The notes under the pieces: generated by a model
Seen by the model: only the letters and a program-made list of their open reading frames with translations
What the model was told of the DNA's origin: nothing
Database searches by the model: none
In this document: positions 1 to 9,673 of the stretch, piece after piece
Position numbering within the stretch: the first letter of the stretch is position 1
Layout: the number at the start of each line of letters is the position of its first letter
From: Kalmanozyma brasiliensis GHG001
Taxonomy: Eukaryota > Basidiomycota > Ustilaginomycetes > Ustilaginales
NCBI RefSeq assembly: GCF_000497045.1
Contig: NW_015961950.1
Span: 481,294 to 545,293 of the forward strand
DNA: 64,000 nt
Reading direction: 5' to 3'
Made by a program: the position numbers and the translations under genes

Positions 1-2298
1 CCCGTCCCTGCCAAAGCCTGGGTCGATCGTCAGCTCGATTTGTCTGGCAACGCATCCGATTCTCCCAGTGGTAGCAACTCAGGTTCCACGGGCGGCGGCA
101 GCTCATCCAATCTTGCTTCCAGCTCCACGTCAGCTTCGAAGCACTCGTCCGCCAAGTCCTGGAACGCCAGCGCTGACCGAGCAGACGTCAAGATGGACAC
201 TGACGCTGTCGGAGGCGCCAGCACCGATGACATGGAAGATGAGGCTGCCCGCTTCAAGCGTCCAGATGCCATTTCGCTGCCCAGGCATACTGCGCCATCC
301 TCTTCACAGCGACGGGGCGTCTCGCGATCTGGCTCCGGGTCAGGATCAGGATCCGCATCCGACTCGGGTCGTCAACGTCGAGACTTCTCCGATAGCCAAA
401 CACCAGATGACTGGGATATGAGCGCCAGCGCAGAGCATCGACGATGGCACCGACACCACCGACCGCCTTCCGCCACACCAGGTGAAAAGATGAAGCTGCC
501 CGAAGGCGGATTTGTCTGGCGCAGCGACGGTGCGGATGCCGGAATCTCGAGCATATCTGCCGCTCCCGGGTCCTTGCCGTGGGATGCCGAAGCGTTTGCA
601 GCCAGCCCTGAAGCTGCTGGGGCTGCAGCCGCTAAACGACCCAGCTCGCGCAGTGCACGCTCTTCGTCTGGCGAAGCCTCCTCGAACGAGATGGACACTA
701 GTCGTCCGGGTGGGCCGGGCTACTTTGGCGCTTCCACGCTGAGCGATTTGCAGGATGCCTGGCCCACCAGCACGTGGGCGGTCAATCAGGAAGGAAGCAA
801 CGATCCCTCCTCGAATCTGCCACGTTTCATCCCGTCGCCTCTGCACAAGTATGGATCACCCTCGCCAACACCGCAGATCCCCGACCCGTCGAATCCCTAC
901 ACTTTCAATACTCGTCCCGAGCCGTCCCCCAGCATCGCAGCCGCCATCCTGCCACCAGGCATGTACGAGGATCGCTATGCGCTGGCCTCCTTTGGTCCCG
1001 GTGTCGGCATTCGAGGACTGGACGCATTTACAGATCAAGCGGGACGCGAAGGCAACTTCCTCGCCGCCATGAGCGAAGATGGCAAGGGCAAGGAGAGGCA
1101 GATGGACCAGCAGGACGCTCTGCCGCCGCTTGTGGTCAACGGCGTGCCGTACCACGTCCCTGTCTCTGCCTATCCCGTCGGATCTACAGCCATGACCACG
1201 GGCGGGTTCGGCTACCTCACACGCGCCTACGGTCTTTCGCTCGACAACATCACCGAAGTGGAGATGGTGCTGGCTGATGGCACCATCGTCACGCTCAACG
1301 AGGATTCGAAGAAGAAGTCGCAGCTCGAGCAGGACCTCTGGTGGGCAGTCCGGGGTGCAGCACCATGCTTTGGCATCGTCACCCGACTCACTGCCAAGGC
1401 GTACCCCGTGCCCTCAGTGTACTCGGGCAACCTGATCTACCCGCTCAACCCTGCCACTGCGAGCTCCCTCATTCGACACTGGCGAGACTGCCTTAAGGCG
1501 GGCCTGCCGCGCAACTTCTACACCAACCTCATCCTCACCGCTGGCCCAAGCAAGACGAGCCACGTGATTGTCATCCAGGTGTGCTATCTTGGTCCCAAAT
1601 CGGACGGCGAGGCTCTTGTGCAGGCGATCAGCAGCTGGACGGGCGAGCGACTGCTTCTCAAAGATGTCGAGGAGCGCAGCTTCCTCTCGCAGCAAGATGG
1701 CGTGGCCAAGGTGCTCAAAGGCGGTACGGGACGACGCTGGATGGTGCGAGGAGACCTCATCTCGACGCTGACCGACGACGTGATCGCCAAAAGCGTGCGC
1801 AATTTCCAAGGTCTCGGTAGCCGTGCCGTGTGGCTGTTCGAGCTCATGGGTGGTGCTGTCGAGGACAGCCCTGCGGACGACACGTGCATCTGCCCAGAAG
1901 CCCGCGCGGCCAAGTTCACCGTCGGATCGCTGCAACAGTGGAGCGGCAAGGCGGAGGACCGCACGTGCATCGAAAGCGTCGAGCGCTGGCTCAACGAAGT
2001 TGTGGACAAGGTCAGCGTCGGCGGACCGTATCCGTGCTTCTTGGGCAGGTCGGAGCGCATGGATAGGGTCATCGGTGCTTATGGGTTGGAGAACTTCAAG
2101 AGGTTGTTGGAGATCAAGCAGCGCGTGGACCCGGGGAACATGTTCAGGCACACGTTCGGGCATGGATTCGTGGTCGACGATCCAGAGAGGCTGTTGGTGG
2201 AGCTGGAGGAGAGGAGGGAGGTGAGGAGACGGGTGCAGGAGCAGCAGGCCCAGCAGGCGGCTCAGTTGAATGGTCAGGGGAGCTCGTCCCAGGAGTAA
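1..2298 (+). CDS. FAD-linked oxidoreductase (PCMH/BBE type), 5' partial
   Basis: The frame is open from base 1, so the gene starts left of the window; there is no good start in view. Codons 1 to about 365 are Ser/Gly/Pro-rich and low in complexity. The remainder matches the second half of a PCMH-type FAD-binding domain: a GGFGYLTRAYGLSLDN motif near codon 400, followed by a VLADG strand. A substrate domain follows, and then a berberine-bridge-like C-terminus (IKQRVDPGNMFRH). Family members oxidise sugars, alcohols or alkaloid-like metabolites with covalent or tight FAD. The N-terminal half of the FAD domain, with the usual flavin-linking His, must be encoded upstream, so the disordered stretch appears to be an insertion inside the FAD domain. 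The substrate cannot be told. A Gln-rich tail ends at TAA. Confidence 0.8.
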   Translation, partial: PVPAKAWVDRQLDLSGNASDSPSGSNSGSTGGGSSSNLASSSTSASKHSSAKSWNASADRADVKMDTDAVGGASTDDMEDEAARFKRPDAISLPRHTAPSSSQRRGVSRSGSGSGSGSASDSGRQRRDFSDSQTPDDWDMSASAEHRRWHRHHRPPSATPGEKMKLPEGGFVWRSDGADAGISSISAAPGSLPWDAEAFAASPEAAGAAAAKRPSSRSARSSSGEASSNEMDTSRPGGPGYFGASTLSDLQDAWPTSTWAVNQEGSNDPSSNLPRFIPSPLHKYGSPSPTPQIPDPSNPYTFNTRPEPSPSIAAAILPPGMYEDRYALASFGPGVGIRGLDAFTDQAGREGNFLAAMSEDGKGKERQMDQQDALPPLVVNGVPYHVPVSAYPVGSTAMTTGGFGYLTRAYGLSLDNITEVEMVLADGTIVTLNEDSKKKSQLEQDLWWAVRGAAPCFGIVTRLTAKAYPVPSVYSGNLIYPLNPATASSLIRHWRDCLKAGLPRNFYTNLILTAGPSKTSHVIVIQVCYLGPKSDGEALVQAISSWTGERLLLKDVEERSFLSQQDGVAKVLKGGTGRRWMVRGDLISTLTDDVIAKSVRNFQGLGSRAVWLFELMGGAVEDSPADDTCICPEARAAKFTVGSLQQWSGKAEDRTCIESVERWLNEVVDKVSVGGPYPCFLGRSERMDRVIGAYGLENFKRLLEIKQRVDPGNMFRHTFGHGFVVDDPERLLVELEERREVRRRVQEQQAQQAAQLNGQGSSSQE

Positions 2299-3191
2299 GG
2301 GCGGGTTTGATCGTAGTAGCAAGGCTCTTGTATCAGTCAAAGACGCACATGTTTGCATCCGTATCGCACCAATCGATCCTCTTGGCCCACATAGACGATG
2401 TGGTGACGAGGCTGCACAGTCGTGACGAGTGAACCACACCGTGAGATACGGCAGCGGTCGTGCTGATTGAGGAAGCTCTTAACGCGTGCCTCATCTGAGC
2501 CCGATCTTGCGGGAATCGGAAATTGGGAAGACCGACGGCCACGCTGTTTGGACGGGCAGGCTTGCCGGTCACCCCGCGTCCGCTTTTTTGGCCGGTATTT
2601 GCTTCTTCCCTCTCGACCATCACCAACACCGACTTCGTCAAACCTTACTCTCTTTCAAGGGCGAGAACGCATTCGGCCCAATTCGGCACACTTTCTGACT
2701 ACGGTGCGACGAGGAGCGGAAGGGCCTTGATCAACACAGTCGGGCGTAGTGCGAAAAAGGAATCGGTATTGTCTCCCCCACTTGCTGCATCGGCGTGGAG
2801 GAGTGTACGACGCGTCTGTTGCGTTTGCCGCTGGTCACCTTCGATAGCGGGGAGAGGTCCGACAGCTCGCATCAGCGGCTCAGGATCGTACGGCTGCGCA
2901 TCTTGGATCTCACGACGTGTTAGTGCTCGGACCGCATCTACCGATCAGCCTGCTGCATCAAGGAGGCACGAACTGCATTCAGCAACACCTTCGACTATCT
3001 GCATCCATCTTTGGATACTTTGGCTCGGAAGGCGCTCGTCATCGTGCAAGTAGCGGATACTTAAGGCTCGAGCTGGATAAGCGCCTTCTTCCGACAGAAC
3101 TCGCCGGTTTCATTTACCCACCCCACCACAAACATATGAAACCGCGTACGACACCGGGCTCCATTACGGCTCACACATATAGTATTTCGTC
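2299..3191. other. intergenic region, terminator of FAD oxidase and promoter of SPT7
   Basis: About 890 bases. Short frames on both strands are Arg/Ser-rich and look random. No RNA gene or repeat was seen. It probably holds the 3' end of the upstream gene and the SPT7 promoter and leader. Confidence 0.5.
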
Positions 3192-5544
3192 ATGAAGGTA
3201 CGTCATGCCACTTATCGCTTTGCTCTTGACTGTTCCACTGACTTCGACTGCTCCCCATCCTTGTCACCGCCCACAGTACCTCCTACAAGCGATCGAGGCT
3301 AAGCGAGCGTCGGTCAAGCTCGGGGATCTAGAACTACGTCAACTCCTTACGGAAGTCTGCAAGGGTCGCGATGAACGCGAAGAATTCCTCGAGTCTATCG
3401 AGCGCATCGTCACCGAGCTCAAAAACTACTCTGAACATTCCACCGCCTTCCTGTCCAAGGTCTCGAAACGCGATGCGCCCGACTACTACGACGTGATCAA
3501 GCACCCCATGGACCTGGGCACCATGCAGAAGAAGGTCAAGGCCGGGCAGTACAAGACCAAACGCCAGTTTGGGCATGATCTCAACCTCATCTGGGACAAC
3601 TGTCTGATTTACAACTCGGATCCGTCGCACCCGTTGCGGAGGAACGTGGCGTTTATGCGGAAGAAGGCGGATCATCTGTTGGAGTTCATCAGCGATAAGA
3701 GCGATGTCAAGGATGCGTTGGTGCAGTGGGGGGTGCCGGCGACGGCAACGGTGGAGGTGGGCGAGCCTGGGACACCAGCACCCGAGGCGACGACGACAGC
3801 CGAGAAGGAAGTCAAGAAGAGGAGAAGTAGGTGGGAGGAGGGTAAGTTCGAGGAGCAGGACGCCTTTGTGAGGACGCCGCAAAGTATGATGGAGTTCAGC
3901 CGCATCGATGCCGGTTTGAACTTGATTGAGAGCGGTGTGGGGGCGGGGCCGAGTTCGAGACCGATGCTGATGGCGCCGGTGGAGGCGATGGATCGGATCA
4001 AGACGGAGGAGGAGGACCCACTCAGTGTCGTGCTCGGCTCGATCTTTACGCCCCTGTTGGGGGAGAAGGGCAAGGAAAAGGCGACACCAGAACCGCAACC
4101 GCAGTCGCCACCGCCGTCACGGGGCCAGTCGCAATCCGCATCAACGCCAGCACCGAGCACGGCAGGTGCAGACCTCCGCCCGCTCGATGCATCAGCCGAC
4201 TGGTTCACCGTCACTGCGTCGCACCAGCTCATGTCGGCCGCCTTACCGGCTTTGCCCTCGTCTTCTCTGCTTTCGCAGGTAGCAGAAGACAGAGGGAAGA
4301 AACGCAAGAAGCCCCACCACGCCGTCCCTGCCACTCGGCGAAAAGGTCTCCAGGGTCGCATCGCACGCAACATCCGAACACTCCACAAGGTCCAGTCGAC
4401 ACACTCGAAGTTTCTCTCCCTGGCGCACTTTGTAGAGAACGAAGCGCCGATTCCGTCCTATCTGACATCGATGTCGTCCGACGAGGAGTCGGACTACCCC
4501 TCGGACGACGACTCTCCTCCAACCCCTCCCTCGGCACCGCGGCATCCGCTATCGCGTATCTCTCCGACCTCGGCGCACGATCACGCCAGCTACAACGTCC
4601 GCACGCTCCTCGCGCACGCCGGCTTTGAGGGTGGACACAGGGTGGCGGTGGACGTTCTCACCGACGCACTCACAGACTTCCTCGGCTCCCTAGGCCGCAT
4701 GCTGCGCACCTACGCCGATCGGTACGCCCACACCCTCTCTGCAGAAGAAATGATCCTCCACACGCTGCAGGAGTCCGCCGGGGCCTCAGTGGCGAGTCTC
4801 GAGAACTACATCCGGAACGACGTTGAGCGGTATGGGGCTAAGATGGGGGAGTTGTTACGCAAATTACGGGTGGGGTATCGGGATCAGTTCGAGCGAAGTA
4901 CGGAGAGAGGGGTGGTGGAGGACGAAGCGCTTTTTGCGGGAGATGGAGAGGCGCTGGTGGCGGGAGGATGGGCGGAAGAGTTGGGCGACGATTTCTTTGG
5001 GTTCAGAGAATTGGGCTTGGATCGGGAGATGAGTGGGTTGACGGTTCCGTCGAGGTTGTTCTACGGTAAAGCGGGGAGGGCGGCGGCCAACAGGGTGGGA
5101 GCAGAAGGAGGGAAGACGGAGAGTCTACCGTATCCGCCACCGCCGGCGCCGATCGAGTTGGTCAGCGCAGCAGTGGGTGCGCAGATCGGACTGCTACACG
5201 GGTTCTACACCGAAAAGCTGCGGGAACACCGGCAGCGCGTCAAGCAGGAAGAAGCACACACCGCGCTGAGGGAGAAGGAAGAAGGAGAAGAAGAGGAGGA
5301 GAAACGCGATCCAGTGGTGGTGAGCAACACATTGCCAGAGGGAGAACAGGAGAAGCAAAGGTACAAGGTGCCGCCCACGGGCAAGATGCCGCGGCGCATA
5401 CTGTGGAGTGGCGCGCTGGAGAGGAAGGTTCTGATGGAGAGGGAGATGGAGCGCGTGGCTGCGGCGGCGGGGGTGGCGAATGGTGGGGTGGGGGCGAAGG
5501 TGAATGGGAAGGAAGGGGCGAAGAAGAAAGGTGTCGTTGCATGA
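3192..5544 (+). CDS. SPT7: SAGA complex subunit Spt7 (bromodomain plus histone fold), two exons
   Basis: Structural subunit of the SAGA histone acetyltransferase complex in the nucleus. I model exon 1 as 3192-3197 (ATG AAG), an intron 3198-3276 (GTACGT..CCCACAG, CTGAC branch-like motif) and exon 2 as 3277-5544, giving 757 aa beginning M-K-Y-L-L-Q. The bromodomain lies at about residues 35-140, with the YYDVIKHPMDLGTM loop and the acetyl-lysine-binding Asn in LIYNSDP near residue 114. A histone-fold (bromo-associated) segment at about 440-530 fits the Spt7 surface that pairs with a SAGA/TFIID histone-fold partner. Lys/Glu-rich and Ser/Pro-rich linkers separate the domains. Reading through the intron instead would start at 3205 and give a hydrophobic, signal-peptide-like N-terminus, which makes no sense for a nuclear protein. 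The stop lies only 63 bp from the convergent SDR gene. Confidence 0.88.
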
Positions 5545-5607
5545 ATCATGCCTTTAAGTTAAGTGGAATTGCATTGCTTGCTCAACATTGGTCCCGAGCC
5601 TCGAAGG

Positions 5608-6558
5608 CTAGTCGCTCGCGGGCAACTTCTGCAGTGCACCACCGTCGACTCTCATCCTAGCCCCGTTAGCAAAGGCGCTCGCGCGACTGACAAGGTAGAC
5701 TACAGCAGCAGCGTGCTCCTCAGGCCTACCACATCGGCCAATGGGGATATCCGCCCCGTTGGTATGACTCAACTTTCCATGACCTGTCGAGTCGTCCCGC
5801 CCTTCGGTGCTCGTCAGATCACTTGGGTAAAGGCCAGGCTCGACGACGTTCGTCCTCAACCCGTGGTCGCAGAACATGGTGCTCAGCATCTGACCCATCT
5901 GCGACACGGCGGTTTTGGAGATGTTGTAGATCGGGTTTAAGATAGGTAGTTTCGACCAGGCCGCGTTGGAGCTGATCAGGATGGTTTGGCTTGGATATTC
6001 GGTGGTAGTGCCCGCCTTGAGGAGGGGGAGGAAGGCAAGAGCGGTGAGGTAGGTGCCCGTGACATTTGTCTCGAGGATGGAGGAGATGTCCGATTCGGTA
6101 AAGCTCCACAGCTCGTCGAGGATGGTGTTGAATTCGGCATCTTTATCGGCTTGAGACGGAGGAAGATCCTGACCGTACGAACGGAGGAACTTGCCCCCGA
6201 TCCCGGCATTACAGATGAGAACCTGGATGCCTGTCTTGGAGCGAGCGGCGAGGTCGGTGGTGATGAACGAGCGGGCATTCTCGAGCGAGGTTTTGGACGT
6301 GATATCCGCAGTGACGCCCACCAGGTCTCCCCCGGCCCGAGAGGAAGGGGAGGGGAAGAGGGCGTGGAACTGCGATACGGTGGATGTGAGGAGAGGTTCT
6401 CGTCGACCGATGATGTAGACTAGCGCTCCGTTGGATGCCAATGCATGGGCAGCGTACAGGCCTAGGCCCGAGGAGCCACCGGTGATGACACAGACCAGAT
6501 CGCGCACATTGAATAGCGAGGGGATGGCGAAGTGCGAGAGTGGGTGAGCGGTCGTCAT
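5608..6558 (-). CDS. short-chain dehydrogenase/reductase
   Basis: NAD(P)-dependent oxidoreductase of the classical SDR superfamily, 316 aa from the ATG at 6558. The Rossmann nucleotide motif TGGSSGLG is at residues 26-33, the structural CNAG motif at 116-119, the catalytic Ser at about 196-197, and the YNISK active site has Tyr211 and Lys215. A glycine-rich VDGGAL segment near the C-terminus is usual for the family. The frame continues upstream to 6912, but the added sequence is unlike an SDR; an upstream in-frame Met (MSVPFHLIL...) would add a hydrophobic leader and cannot be fully excluded. The substrate is unknown. The gene is convergent with SPT7 and its 5' end faces the BLI-3-like gene's 3' end. 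Confidence 0.85.
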   Translation of the reverse strand: MTTAHPLSHFAIPSLFNVRDLVCVITGGSSGLGLYAAHALASNGALVYIIGRREPLLTSTVSQFHALFPSPSSRAGGDLVGVTADITSKTSLENARSFITTDLAARSKTGIQVLICNAGIGGKFLRSYGQDLPPSQADKDAEFNTILDELWSFTESDISSILETNVTGTYLTALAFLPLLKAGTTTEYPSQTILISSNAAWSKLPILNPIYNISKTAVSQMGQMLSTMFCDHGLRTNVVEPGLYPSDLTSTEGRDDSTGHGKLSHTNGADIPIGRCGRPEEHAAAVVYLVSRASAFANGARMRVDGGALQKLPASD

Positions 6559-6908
6559 CTTGGGCAGGATAGAGTTCGTCGAAGGAAGTAACGGAACAGA
6601 GGAAGCCAGATGGGGGCTAGGAACGAGAGGAGGGGAGAAGAGTAGTGAGAAGAAATGGAGGATGAGATGAAATGGGACCGACATGGCCGGTGAATATCCA
6701 TGCAGCGCCGTGCAGCGTCGTGTTGCTCTCGGAGCGAATGGCTTGCGAATCTTCTTACAGGTCTTCTCGAATCTTGCATGAGTCTCCTTAGCCTCGCTCT
6801 CATTCTCAACAGGATTGTCGTAAGAACAGACTCCAAAGACGGCATCGTAACAATGGGATATCATGCTGTTTGATTCAATTGGCGCTACTACAAGCCGTGA
6901 TGCTGCGC
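6559..6908. other. intergenic region, SDR promoter
   Basis: About 350 bases between the stop of the BLI-3-like gene and the SDR start, both read leftward. It should contain the SDR promoter. No distinct motif was recognised. Confidence 0.45.
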
Positions 6909-7508
6909 TCAAGCAACCTTGTGTGCGGGCGAAGCGAGCTGGATCTCCTGGCTGGTAATGATAATGAGCTTACCCGGGCTAGCAGCGTGACCGCTGACAG
7001 CCGCCTTGGCGGTCTGGGCAAGCGCACTCAGCTTTCCATCCGCCTTGAACACCCTGATCTCCTCCGGGTGCACATCGAGCAAGACCACCCTGGGATCGTT
7101 GTGGTCACCCGTGTGCTTGCCGTCCTTCTTGTCGTCGAACCAAGCGGTGAGGCTCTTGGACCAGTGCTTCTTGATTTTGCCCGAGTCACGGTTGAGGACA
7201 GCCTTGCCAGAGATGGAGACCCAGTCGGTGGTCTTGGGATCAAAGTAGGCGACGTTGACCTGGGGGTCGGTCTCGACGTCGTCGGTCTTGCCAGAATCGG
7301 TGTTCATGTAGAACGAGAAGACGAGGCCTTCGGTGGTGGCAGGGGCCATGGCGCGAGAGGCGAGCTTGCCATCGGGAGAGCGCGAGGTGAGCATTCCAGT
7401 GCCAATGTGCTTGGTGATCTCGAGGAGGGTGTCGATCTTCTGCTGGGGAGTGAGGTCGTGGCCCTTGGAGTGGGCGCCGACGGCGGTGGGGTCGTGAGTG
7501 GCGGACAT
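6909..7508 (-). CDS. bli-3: BLI-3-like protein, pyridoxamine 5'-phosphate oxidase-like fold
   Basis: 199 aa, ATG at 7508. The protein has the split-barrel FMN-binding fold of the pyridoxamine-phosphate-oxidase-like/general stress protein 26 family. It opens with the LTPQQKIDTLLEITKHIGTG helix, followed by LTSRSPDGKLASRAM and the VNVAYFDPKTTDWVSISGKA strands typical of fungal BLI-3 homologues. In Neurospora bli-3 is a blue-light-inducible gene; the biochemical role is unsettled and may be flavin or cofactor binding in stress. No signal peptide or membrane segment is seen. It shares a 2.2 kb divergent region with SPA2. Family assignment is firm; function and light control here are inferred only. 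Confidence 0.85.
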   Translation of the reverse strand: MSATHDPTAVGAHSKGHDLTPQQKIDTLLEITKHIGTGMLTSRSPDGKLASRAMAPATTEGLVFSFYMNTDSGKTDDVETDPQVNVAYFDPKTTDWVSISGKAVLNRDSGKIKKHWSKSLTAWFDDKKDGKHTGDHNDPRVVLLDVHPEEIRVFKADGKLSALAQTAKAAVSGHAASPGKLIIITSQEIQLASPAHKVA

Positions 7509-9673
7509 TGTTGCTGGTGTGTGTGGTTGGTGTTGCTGTGCTTCAGGGACAGGCGTCTTTGATGAGGTGGTGAGGAAAGGATTGTGAGGTATAAGTAGGG
7601 ATTCTCAGTCAAAGCTTCTCGAGCAACGGCAATCACATCATCAGGTCACGAGCCAGAGGCTGAACGGTGCGGCTTTTACGCAGGGCAAGGGTGGAAGCAG
7701 CGTGATCTCATCCCGACACCGCCCTGGGTTGAGCACACCTGAGATCAAAGTCTATTTTCGAATAGAGCCAAGAGAAGGTCAGCAAACGAGCCAAGGGTTG
7801 CACAGTGTTGTCATACACAATCAAAGGCCAAAGTGTCGTCACAGCAAACCCTATGTATCAGCTGTTAGCTGAACCGAGCGCCTGCAGGTGAGGTGAGCAT
7901 CAAAATGTGGAGGCAGGGGGCCGCGAATCGGGCTGTGAGACCCGATCAGTCCAAAATCCGAAGAGAAGTGAACGAGGCGATCTCACACTTTTCGCAGTTT
8001 TCTCGCTCGGTCTCTTGCTCGGCTCGGTCTGCTATCACAACCTCGATGATCCTCTCAAGAGACCGAGCACAGCTCCGACCTTGAGGGCGAGCCGCAGCAC
8101 GCTCGATGAGCTGCATGAGAGCTTGCATATCAACGGCATAGTCACTCAGTAAGACAGGCTCCGAGGTGGCAGGAAGATCAAGCTCTGGCTCCGTTTGCTG
8201 TTTGCTCATTTGCTCGACACTCTGCAAGTCGGAAGCGATGTCGCTGCACGTGAGACGAGCATGATTCTGCCGAACTTTGAGTCTAAGCGAGCGAGCAACG
8301 ACGATCAGCAACCGCGTCCCTGTGCTGGCGTTCCAAAACAGAGCTGAAGGAAGGCAACGCACACCATCTTGACACCACAGAGAGAGAGAAAGAGAGGCTT
8401 CCTCATGCCGTGTGTCACGGATACAAGCGACTCGGCTCACGGCGCGCGATCGGAGTCCAAAGCGGCCAGTGTAGCTTGTCTTGGCATTCTCCGCCTCTCT
8501 ACGCGTCGACAATGGCTGCCTCGGCGCTGAACAATGAGGCAAGGAACGCTTCAGCGGTGCGGACGCCATACGAATGGTCATCTGCTTCATTAAGAGAGAA
8601 AGCGAGAACTCGGAAAGGGCCTGCCAAGAAGAGCAACACAAAAAGCGCGTCTCTGTCTTGAAGACTGGAATTTGACGCAGAGACTCGGCGAGGAATTTCA
8701 AGCGAGCGCGGCAGCAGAAGGGCATCGCGACGGGCTGAGACCAATCAGCCCGCCTGCTCTCCTTAGCGAGCGAGCCCTTTCGCGTGAGCAGCCTTGCAAC
8801 GCGTCTAAATTGCTGCGAGCGCGAAAAAAATAGGGACCAGCACAGCCAGTCGCACTCAAAAAATTCCAAAGCAACCCGACTCATGCCAGCCAGCAACCAC
8901 GACGCCAGCACGCCCGACCAGGGTCACGAGCCGGTAGCAAGCACTTTTCCAGTCTCATGGTTCACCAAAAAATATAGAAAAAGATCGCCGGGTGATGAAG
9001 GCGTGTCCCTTCCTTTCTCAGCAGTGCGTTGGTGACTGACTCACACTTCATAGACTGGAATGGCTCACTCGCCTCGTTCGGTCATGCAGAAGGCCCTGCT
9101 TTGCTCGGAAGGTGATTTCAAGGGTGGTTTTCGTCTTTGTTCCTGCTGCTGCTGCTGTTGCTGCACGCGTTTGAGTGTGTCTCATCTTGCCTCTCAGCTG
9201 CACGAGCGGGCGAGCAAACACTTAGCCCAAGGCGGCACGCTTCGAATCAGCCTCTCCTGAATCCGCCTTTCTCCTTTGCTCGCCATCATCTGGCTCAGCT
9301 CAGTCTGCTTTCCATCCTCCATCTTCATTTCAGCTCGGACCACTTGCGACATACACACACTTTCTCTCTTCCGGATCTCAGCTATCACTTGCACTGCCGC
9401 GATCGGACCACTGCCAACCATCATTGCGCTTGCGACATTTCCGCCTCGGACATCGCGATCGCGTCTTTTGATCAACTTGCAGGGCGAGACCACCTCGGTC
9501 AGGATCATTGGAACGGCACCTTAGCAGACGATCACCTCGGCACGCAAAGAATGCTTGCAAGGGCAACAGTATAGCTTTCCAAAAGCACAGCCACCGACTC
9601 GGACCCGCTCCGATATCATTGACGCGACACTGACCTTCTGGCTAGTCAGCTTTCCCACGCCGGCTCATTCGTC
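7509..9673. other. divergent promoter/leader region between BLI-3-like gene and SPA2
   Basis: About 2.2 kb. It contains polypurine and polypyrimidine tracts, A-runs near 8823 and 8970, and a (CTG)n-like tract at 9143-9164. A leftward 87-codon frame starts with ATG at 8209 and ends at 7946; it is reasonably protein-like but has no recognised family. The last 500 bases before 9674 are CT-rich and probably a long SPA2 leader. Confidence 0.4.
9143..9164. repeat. (CTG)n-like trinucleotide tract
   Basis: An imperfect run of about seven CTG units lies in the presumed SPA2 leader. Confidence 0.7.

Noticed and set aside
3205..3276. Hydrophobic, signal-peptide-like N-terminus on Spt7
   Set aside because: It is translated intron sequence; a GT..AG intron with a branch-like motif joins ATG-AAG to the bromodomain exon in phase.
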